DNA from: Pseudonocardia ammonioxydans
GTDB lineage: Bacteria; Actinomycetota; Actinomycetes; Mycobacteriales; Pseudonocardiaceae
Reading direction: 5' to 3'
NCBI RefSeq assembly: GCF_900115005.1
Contig: NZ_FOUY01000011.1
Span: 124,001-188,000 of the forward strand
Length of the DNA: 64,000 nucleotides
In this document: in pieces, positions 63,656-64,000 of the stretch
Layout of the letters: each line of letters begins with the position of its first letter
Numbering within the stretch: the first letter of the stretch is position 1
The notes under the pieces: generated by a model
Databases searched by the model: none
Told to the model about the DNA's origin: nothing
The model's input: only the letters and a program-made list of their open reading frames with translations
Made by a program: the position numbers and the translations under genes

Positions 63656-64000
63656 GTGCACATCACCGTCGTCTCGTCCGCCCTCGATCCGTGGACCGTG
63701 CCCGGCCGGCCCGACTGGTGCGGCCGGGCCGGCCACCTCCGGCAGACGGTCGCGCTGCTCACCGAGGCCGGGGTCCGCTCCGAGACCGTGGTGCCCGGGC
63801 GCGACTCCTCTGCTCCGTCCGACTCGGACGGAGCGGTGCACCGGGTCCGCGTGGACGCGGCGGGGGACCCGGCGGCCACGGTCGAGGAGATGACCCGGCG
63901 GCTGCGTGCGCTGTGGCGCGGCGGCCGTCCGGACCTCGTGCACGCCCACCACTGGACGGCCGCGCTCGCCGCACGGCGGGCGGCCGGCTCCGACCGGATG
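63656..64000 (+). CDS. Glycosyltransferase family 4-like, 3' end outside window
   Basis: From GTG 63656 (GGAGG five bases upstream) the frame is open to the window edge, 115 codons. It begins with the GT-B first strand (HITVVSSALDPWTVPG) and has LRQTVALLTEAGVRSETVVPG and the GT4 motif PDLVHAHHWTAALAARRA, typical of the acceptor-binding N-domain of MshA/SpsA-type glycosyltransferases. It continues the glycoconjugate locus; its end and further genes lie outside. Confidence 0.8.
   Translation, partial: MHITVVSSALDPWTVPGRPDWCGRAGHLRQTVALLTEAGVRSETVVPGRDSSAPSDSDGAVHRVRVDAAGDPAATVEEMTRRLRALWRGGRPDLVHAHHWTAALAARRAAGSDRM

Noticed and set aside
1..64000. tRNA, rRNA, insertion sequences, integrases or attachment sites
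   Set aside because: None was recognised on either strand; composition is uniform and no transposase or integrase motif appears.

Overview
The window is very GC-rich, densely coded DNA of an actinomycete. Lineage markers are a WhiB protein, three full-length and one broken ANTAR regulator, an AfsR-type SARP regulator, an MmpS-type lipoprotein-like protein, DUF3040 and DUF6328 membrane proteins, an NDMA-type alcohol dehydrogenase, and frequent GTG starts with 4-bp GTGA/ATGA gene overlaps. A member of the Pseudonocardiaceae (Pseudonocardia-like) fits best, but the genus is an inference. I saw no rRNA, tRNA, CRISPR array, insertion sequence, phage gene or replication origin, so this looks like chromosome rather than a mobile island.

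Layout. 1-7.3 kb: MmpS-like protein end, NDMA-dependent alcohol dehydrogenase with an FmdB zinc ribbon, a divergent GntR regulator, an AfsR/SARP regulator and a methyltransferase. 7.3-12.8 kb: an acyl-CoA catabolic module (TetR regulator with operator, acyl-CoA ligase, and one polypeptide carrying biotin carboxylase, biotin carrier and carboxyltransferase). 12.8-18.2 kb: PPK2 polyphosphate kinase, small membrane proteins, and a three-subunit molybdenum hydroxylase of the PaoABC type. 18.2-24.3 kb: DUF6328, bifunctional-nuclease-type protein, MBL hydrolase, PASTA protein, PAS-ANTAR regulator, FAD/Rieske oxidoreductase, YihY membrane protein. 24.4-27.4 kb: a tightly overlapping operon of a HemK-like methyltransferase, a CDGSH protein, a haem-oxygenase-like diiron protein and an EgtD-like amino-acid methyltransferase. 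27.5-39.5 kb: a stress region (manganese catalase, SDR, membrane proteins, ANTAR regulators, kinase/HAD pair, hemerythrin, CsbD, photolyase, WhiB). 39.5-43.9 kb: MerR-type regulator, SufR-like regulator, ferredoxin, DUF2249-cupin, cupin, slipin. 44-52 kb: DUF3040, AhpD-like protein, GH15 glucoamylase/trehalase, a deacetylase-methyltransferase, and a CrtI-like oxidoreductase. 52.2-64 kb: a glycoconjugate locus with heptose enzymes (GmhA, HldE), two GT9, an O-carbamoyltransferase, a UXS-like epimerase, two GT2 and a GT4 cut by the window edge.

Two threads tie the window together. First, at least sixteen correctly oriented intergenic sites fit GNNT-N15/16-GGGTA (one with AGGTA), the promoter type of SigB/SigF-family general stress sigma factors. 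They stand before PPK2, Mn catalase, hemerythrin, CsbD, the EgtD-like operon, the heptose operon and several glycosyltransferases. Second, several otherwise normal genes are broken by what looks like a single missing base (near 14410, 28548, 38910/39075, 39207, 48350, 49300), which points to sequencing error or recent decay. Functional assignments rest on recognition of family motifs by eye; no database search was run.
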